A model generated the notes under the pieces. It was not told where the DNA came from. It did not search any database and worked only from the letters and a program-made list of their open reading frames with translations. DNA of 9,186 nt from Methanobacteriaceae archaeon (GTDB lineage: Archaea; Methanobacteriota; Methanobacteria; Methanobacteriales; Methanobacteriaceae): positions 1-9,186 of the forward strand of contig CAAFWR010000101.1 in assembly GCA_900766745.1 (NCBI GenBank), read 5' to 3'. The position numbers and the translations under genes were made by a program. Of this stretch, positions 5,726 through 9,186 are shown piece by piece; positions within the stretch are counted from its first letter, which is position 1, and each line of letters begins with the position of its first letter.

Positions 5726-5775
5726 AAAAATCTTTAAAAAGAAATATAAAAAAGAGAAGAAAGTTTTAAGAAAAA
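5726..5775 (-). terminator. T-rich spacer after atpD, possible operon terminator or promoter
   Basis: Read on the minus strand, the 50 bases between atpD and the small gene hold several T-runs (TTTTT just past the atpD stop, TTTTTT near 5748-5753, TTTTT near 5736-5740 and again before the ATG). U-rich tracts stop archaeal RNA polymerase, so transcription of the ATP synthase genes may end or weaken here. The same stretch contains the TATA-like TTTATATTT at 5742-5750. There is no hairpin. Confidence 0.4.
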
Positions 5776-6477
5776 CTAGACTTGTAAGTCAGGTACATTG
5801 CTAGGTTTTTCAGCAAGTCCTTCCTCAACTTCTTGTTTTTTCTCAATTGTAGATCTAATCATTTTCAATCTTACAAAGTTTTCTCTTTCCATTTCTTGAA
5901 GTCTCATATCAATATATTTTTCTGTGTTTTGGAATCTTGGAATCATAATATGTTCTAAAGCATTTACTCTACGTTTAGTAGATTCAATTTCTTCAGCTAG
6001 GAGATAAATAGTTTTTTCTACTTCACCAAGCTCGATTAAATACTTAACTGATTCCTCGAATTTTTTTGCAGCTTCATCTAATTGAATAGTGGTGTCTGTA
6101 AGACCATAACCTCTATCTACAAGAGATCTGTTTTCATCCATAACAACTTCAGTTACAGGTACAGACACACCCATAATACTTCTAGAAGTAATATCCACAT
6201 CAATTGATTCTTTTACAGATAATGAAGCTTTTTTAACAGCTAAATCACCCATAACAATTTGGGCTTCAACTAAAGCTTCGTTTGCTTCTCTAAGACTTCT
6301 TTCTGCATTTTCACGAATACCTTTAACACGATCTAAGATATCAAAAAACTCTTTAATAAGAGCATCTCTCTTTTCTTTTAATAATCCATGCCCTTTTACT
6401 GCAAGTTTTGTTCTATCTTTAAGAGTAAGTAATTCCATCCTTGTAGGATTTACTCCCTCTATAATATCTTGTGCCAT
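5776..6477 (-). CDS. atpD: A-type ATP synthase subunit D (central stalk)
   Basis: A 233-residue protein, normal for the family. It begins [20 protein letters not shown], the conserved start in which Asn-Pro-Thr and the following basic residues open the long N-terminal helix. The N-terminal (about 10-75) and C-terminal (about 130-215) parts are long Glu/Lys/Arg-rich helices expected to form the antiparallel coiled coil of the rotor shaft, with a short middle region around IMGVSVP and [11 protein letters not shown]. Subunit D rotates inside the A3B3 head together with subunit F and couples proton or sodium flow to ATP synthesis. It follows atpB by 28 bases and has its own strong ribosome site, which fixes the start. 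It is the last gene of the recognisable operon, as in other archaea. Confidence 0.95.
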   Translation of the reverse strand: MAQDIIEGVNPTRMELLTLKDRTKLAVKGHGLLKEKRDALIKEFFDILDRVKGIRENAERSLREANEALVEAQIVMGDLAVKKASLSVKESIDVDITSRSIMGVSVPVTEVVMDENRSLVDRGYGLTDTTIQLDEAAKKFEESVKYLIELGEVEKTIYLLAEEIESTKRRVNALEHIMIPRFQNTEKYIDMRLQEMERENFVRLKMIRSTIEKKQEVEEGLAEKPSNVPDLQV

Positions 6478-6481
6478 CTTT

Positions 6482-6488
6482 TCACCTC
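6482..6488 (-). promoter_or_regulatory. Ribosome binding site of atpD
   Basis: GAGGTGA on the minus strand (6488 to 6482), four bases before the ATG at 6477. It is an excellent match to the anti-Shine-Dalgarno sequence and lies in the 28-base gap between atpB and atpD. Confidence 0.85.
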
Positions 6489-6505
6489 ATTAACATGTAA
6501 TGAAA

Positions 6506-7903
6506 TTATTGGACACCAGAACGTTCAAGGAATTCTTCAATAAATTCATCTTTAAGACGTTTGAGTTCGGTTCTAGGTAAGATTTTAAGTAAATCCCAAC
6601 CAAGATCTAAAGTTTCAAAGATTGTTCTATCTTCATCTTTGCCTTGAGTAATGAATTTGTCTTCAAATGCTTGAGCAAATTCTAAGAACTTTTGATCTCT
6701 TTCAGTAAGTGCTTCTTCCCCTACAACCGCTACTAAATCTCTTAATTCACGACCTTCTGCATATGCAGAATAAAGTTGGTCAGATACACCACTGTGGTCT
6801 TTACGGGTTTTATCTTCTCCAATACCCCCACTCATTAAACGAGAGAGAGATGGAAGTACATCTACAGGTGGATAAATACCTTTCCTGTAAAGTTCCCTAC
6901 CAAGTACGATTTGCCCTTCAGTAATATAACCGGTTAAATCAGGAATTGGGTGAGTAATATCATCCTGAGGCATGACTAAAATAGGCATTTGAGTAATGGA
7001 ACCTTCTTTACCGTCAATACGTCCTGCACGTTCATAGATGTTAGCAAGGTCAGTATACATGTATCCAGGATAACCTCTTCTTCCAGGAACTTCGTCCCTA
7101 GCTGCGGAAATTTCCCTTAATGCTTCACAGTAGTTGGTCATATCAGTTAAGATAACTAATACTTGCATACCTAAAGTGAATGCAAAGTATTCAGCAGTGG
7201 TTAAAGCCATTTTAGGAGTTAAAATCCTTTCAATAGCAGGGTCATCAGCTAAGTTCATGAATACAGTTACTTTTTCAAGAGCACCAGTTCTTTCGAAATC
7301 TCTCATAAAGAAGTTAGCTTCCTCGTGAGTAATACCCATAGCAGCAAAGATTACTGCAAACTCAGTGTCATCACCAAGTACTCTAGCTTGTCTTGCAATT
7401 TGAGCTGCTAAATCGTTGTGAGGTAAACCAGATCCTGAGAAAATAGGAAGTTTTTGTCCTCTTACAAGGGTGTTCATTCCGTCAATGGTAGAGATACCAG
7501 TTTGAATAAATTCTTCTGGGAATTCACGAGATGCAGGGTTCATTGGAGCCCCGTTAATATCTAATTCTTCATCAGGAATAATTTCAGGTCCGCCGTCAAT
7601 AGGTTTACCAATACCGTTGAAAATACGACCCATCATGTCCCTAGATACACCAATTTTAGCAGTTTCACCAGTGAATCTAGTTTTAGTGTTTTTAGTGTTT
7701 AAGTCACTTGTTCCTTCGAAAACTTGGATAACAGCAACATCTTTAGTTACTTCAAGAACTTGACCACTTCTTTTTTCACCGTTAGGTGTTTCGATATCTA
7801 CAATTTCATTGTAACCAACGCCTTCTACACCTTCAACAACCATTAAAGGACCTGAGACTTCAGAAACTGTAGTATATTCTCTAGTTTTAATATTTGTATT
7901 CAT
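6506..7903 (-). CDS. atpB: A-type ATP synthase subunit B (non-catalytic)
   Basis: A 465-residue protein, the usual length. An N-terminal beta-barrel (about 1-75) leads to the nucleotide-binding fold. The segment corresponding to the P-loop reads FSGSGLPHN (155-163) and lacks the GxxxxGKT lysine, as expected for the non-catalytic B subunit. The ATP synthase alpha/beta signature [12 protein letters not shown] is at 351-362. The C-terminus (about 370-465) is the helical bundle ending in ERSGVQ. Three B and three A subunits alternate in the head of the A1 complex; B helps bind nucleotide at the interface but does not hydrolyse it. The start codon is 2 bases after the atpA stop, and the ribosome site lies inside the end of atpA, so translation of the two is probably coupled, which suits their 1:1 ratio in the complex. 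Confidence 0.97.
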   Translation of the reverse strand: MNTNIKTREYTTVSEVSGPLMVVEGVEGVGYNEIVDIETPNGEKRSGQVLEVTKDVAVIQVFEGTSDLNTKNTKTRFTGETAKIGVSRDMMGRIFNGIGKPIDGGPEIIPDEELDINGAPMNPASREFPEEFIQTGISTIDGMNTLVRGQKLPIFSGSGLPHNDLAAQIARQARVLGDDTEFAVIFAAMGITHEEANFFMRDFERTGALEKVTVFMNLADDPAIERILTPKMALTTAEYFAFTLGMQVLVILTDMTNYCEALREISAARDEVPGRRGYPGYMYTDLANIYERAGRIDGKEGSITQMPILVMPQDDITHPIPDLTGYITEGQIVLGRELYRKGIYPPVDVLPSLSRLMSGGIGEDKTRKDHSGVSDQLYSAYAEGRELRDLVAVVGEEALTERDQKFLEFAQAFEDKFITQGKDEDRTIFETLDLGWDLLKILPRTELKRLKDEFIEEFLERSGVQ

Positions 7904-7905
7904 TT

Positions 7906-9186
7906 TTAAGCCTCACTGCATTGTTTGGTAATATCTGCTTGGATTTGTTCTACTTTGCTTTCAAACTCATCTTCTGGCACATATTTCATTTTTGCAATAT
8001 CTTCTTTAACAGGTAATGCTACGATTTTTTGAATTGGTACTCCTCTGTTTACTGCACCAATAGCTTCTTTTTGGAATAAAAGAATAGTTTGTAACATTTT
8101 GTATTGTTTCATAGGTGCACAGTAGGTATCAATATCATCAAACGCATTTTGTTGCAAGAAGTCTTCTCTTAACATACGAGTAGTTTCTAATGTAGCTTGG
8201 TCAACTTCAGGTAAAGCATCAGGACCAACCAATTGTACAATCTCTTGAAGTTCTGCTTCTTTTTGTAATAAAACCATAGCTTCATTACGTACTTCTCTCC
8301 AATCGTCAGCTACATTAGTATGCCACCAGTTTTCAATACTGTCAACATATAATGAATAACTTTGTAACCAGTCAATAGATGGGAAGTGACGTCTGTCTGC
8401 AAGGGATGCATCTAATGCCCAAAATACTTTACAGATACGTAAGGTGTTTTGAGTAACAGGTTCGGATAAGTCCCCACCAGGAGGTGATACAGCACCAACT
8501 ACAGTAATAGATGATACTTTTGGATCAGTTCCAATAGTGTTTACTCTTCCTGCTCTTTCGTAGAATTGTGCAAGTCTGGATGCTAAGTATGCTGGGTAAC
8601 CTTCTTCCCCAGGCATTTCTTCAAGTCTTCCAGAAATCTCCCTCATAGCTTCAGCCCATCTTGAGGTTGAATCTGCCATAAGTGCAACATCGTAACCTTG
8701 GTCACGGTAGTACTCTGCAATAGTAATTCCAGTATATACACATGCTTCACGAGCAGCTACTGGCATGTTAGATGTGTTTGCAATAAGAACAGTCCTATCC
8801 ATAATTGGATTACCAGTTTTTGGGTCATCAAGGAATGGGAACTCAGTAAGTACTTCAGTCATTTCGTTTCCACGTTCTCCACAACCAATGTATACAACTA
8901 TATCTGCATCTGCCCATTTAGCTAATTGTTGCTGTGTTACAGTTTTTCCTGAACCGAATGGTCCTGGCATAGCTGCTGTTCCACCTTTTGCAAGACAGAA
9001 GAATGTATCTTGTGCTCTTTGTCCTGTTATAAGTGGTACATCTGGGTCAAGTTTGTTTACGTAAGGTCTACCTACACGTACTGGCCAGATTTGCATCATT
9101 TGTACTTTTTCTATTCCGTTTTCTGTTTCTACTTCAGCAATGTCGTCAACAATAGTGTATCTGCCTGGACTTACAATTGATTTAAT
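7906..9186 (-). CDS. atpA: A-type ATP synthase subunit A (catalytic), 5' end beyond the window
   Basis: The last 426 residues of the catalytic subunit are present. The frame is open to the window edge, so the internal Met-Met at 9094-9099 is not the start. With a family length near 580-590 residues, roughly 160 N-terminal residues (beta-barrel and part of the bulge domain) lie outside. The in-window part begins [20 protein letters not shown], followed by [13 protein letters not shown] and [22 protein letters not shown]. The intact P-loop GPFGSGKT is at 8941-8964, and GERGNE with the catalytic Glu is at 8863-8880. No intein interrupts the P-loop, where some archaeal A subunits carry one. The residue after TFF is Cys, where many homologues have Pro. 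The protein makes or hydrolyses ATP at the A/B interfaces on the cytoplasmic side of the membrane. It is cotranscribed with atpB and atpD. Confidence 0.97.
   Translation of the reverse strand: MKSIVSPGRYTIVDDIAEVETENGIEKVQMMQIWPVRVGRPYVNKLDPDVPLITGQRAQDTFFCLAKGGTAAMPGPFGSGKTVTQQQLAKWADADIVVYIGCGERGNEMTEVLTEFPFLDDPKTGNPIMDRTVLIANTSNMPVAAREACVYTGITIAEYYRDQGYDVALMADSTSRWAEAMREISGRLEEMPGEEGYPAYLASRLAQFYERAGRVNTIGTDPKVSSITVVGAVSPPGGDLSEPVTQNTLRICKVFWALDASLADRRHFPSIDWLQSYSLYVDSIENWWHTNVADDWREVRNEAMVLLQKEAELQEIVQLVGPDALPEVDQATLETTRMLREDFLQQNAFDDIDTYCAPMKQYKMLQTILLFQKEAIGAVNRGVPIQKIVALPVKEDIAKMKYVPEDEFESKVEQIQADITKQCSEA
7911..7916 (-). promoter_or_regulatory. Ribosome binding site of atpB inside the end of atpA
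   Basis: GTGAGG on the minus strand (7916 to 7911), seven bases before the atpB ATG at 7903. It overlaps the Ser and Glu codons just before the Ala codon and stop of atpA, so ribosomes finishing atpA can restart on atpB. Confidence 0.75.

Noticed and set aside
6709..8925. Plus-strand open frames opposite atpA and atpB, including 6709-6924, 7134-7328, 8698-8925 and 8765-9064
   Set aside because: They are antisense shadows of strongly conserved genes, with no domain pattern or ribosome site of their own.
8941..8964. Intein in the P-loop of ATP synthase subunit A
   Set aside because: GPFGSGKT is continuous; no intein is inserted in the part of the gene seen here.
9097..9099. ATG at 9099 as the start of atpA
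   Set aside because: The frame continues to the window edge with conserved subunit A residues before it, so the Met is internal.
1..9186. A new defence, secretion or biosynthetic system
   Set aside because: No set of linked unfamiliar genes exists; the only unassigned proteins are three single genes in ordinary surroundings.
1..9186. A dif site for the XerA recombinase
   Set aside because: I looked for a 28-base partly palindromic site like the Pyrococcus dif and saw none; it probably lies elsewhere.

Overview
The window looks like chromosomal DNA of an AT-rich methanogenic archaeon of the order Methanobacteriales, most likely Methanobrevibacter or a close relative. The pointers are an archaeal (exosome-type) DnaG primase, an A-type rather than F-type ATP synthase operon, a XerA-type recombinase, a DUF1284 protein with many cysteines, a tRNA-Gln gene without encoded CCA and with an A1-U72 pair, Shine-Dalgarno sites of the AGGAGG/GAGGTGA type, and very AT-rich spacers. 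The genus is an inference from overall character, not from a search.

Layout. Positions 1-119 may hold the edge of a neighbouring gene, but this cannot be settled. Positions 120-842 are a long, very AT-rich spacer with no gene I can support. A rightward block follows: dnaG (856-2082), a hairpin terminator that overlaps the dnaG stop codon, a xerA-type tyrosine recombinase (2123-3094), bioY (3186-3797) with a good ribosome site and a possible operator, a hairpin plus T-run terminator, a DUF1284 gene (3866-4267), tRNA-Gln(TTG) (4314-4385), and an ATP-grasp enzyme of unassigned function (4421-5593). The leftward block reads from the right edge: atpA (partial, 5' end outside the window), atpB, atpD, then a 49-residue single-pass membrane protein (5576-5725). 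That small gene is tail-to-tail with the ATP-grasp gene and overlaps it by 18 bases.

How the genes relate. atpA-atpB-atpD is the usual 3' end of the archaeal A-ATP synthase operon (catalytic subunit, non-catalytic subunit, central-stalk subunit). It is tightly packed: 2 bases separate atpA and atpB, with the atpB ribosome site inside the end of atpA, and 28 bases separate atpB and atpD. The rightward genes seem to be largely separate transcription units for RNA metabolism, chromosome resolution, vitamin uptake and translation, not a pathway. I found no mobile element, CRISPR array, defence system or biosynthetic cluster. Most of the window is ordinary housekeeping DNA. The least explained parts are the 49-residue membrane protein, the cysteine-rich DUF1284 protein, the ATP-grasp enzyme, the possible bioY operator and the long spacer before dnaG.
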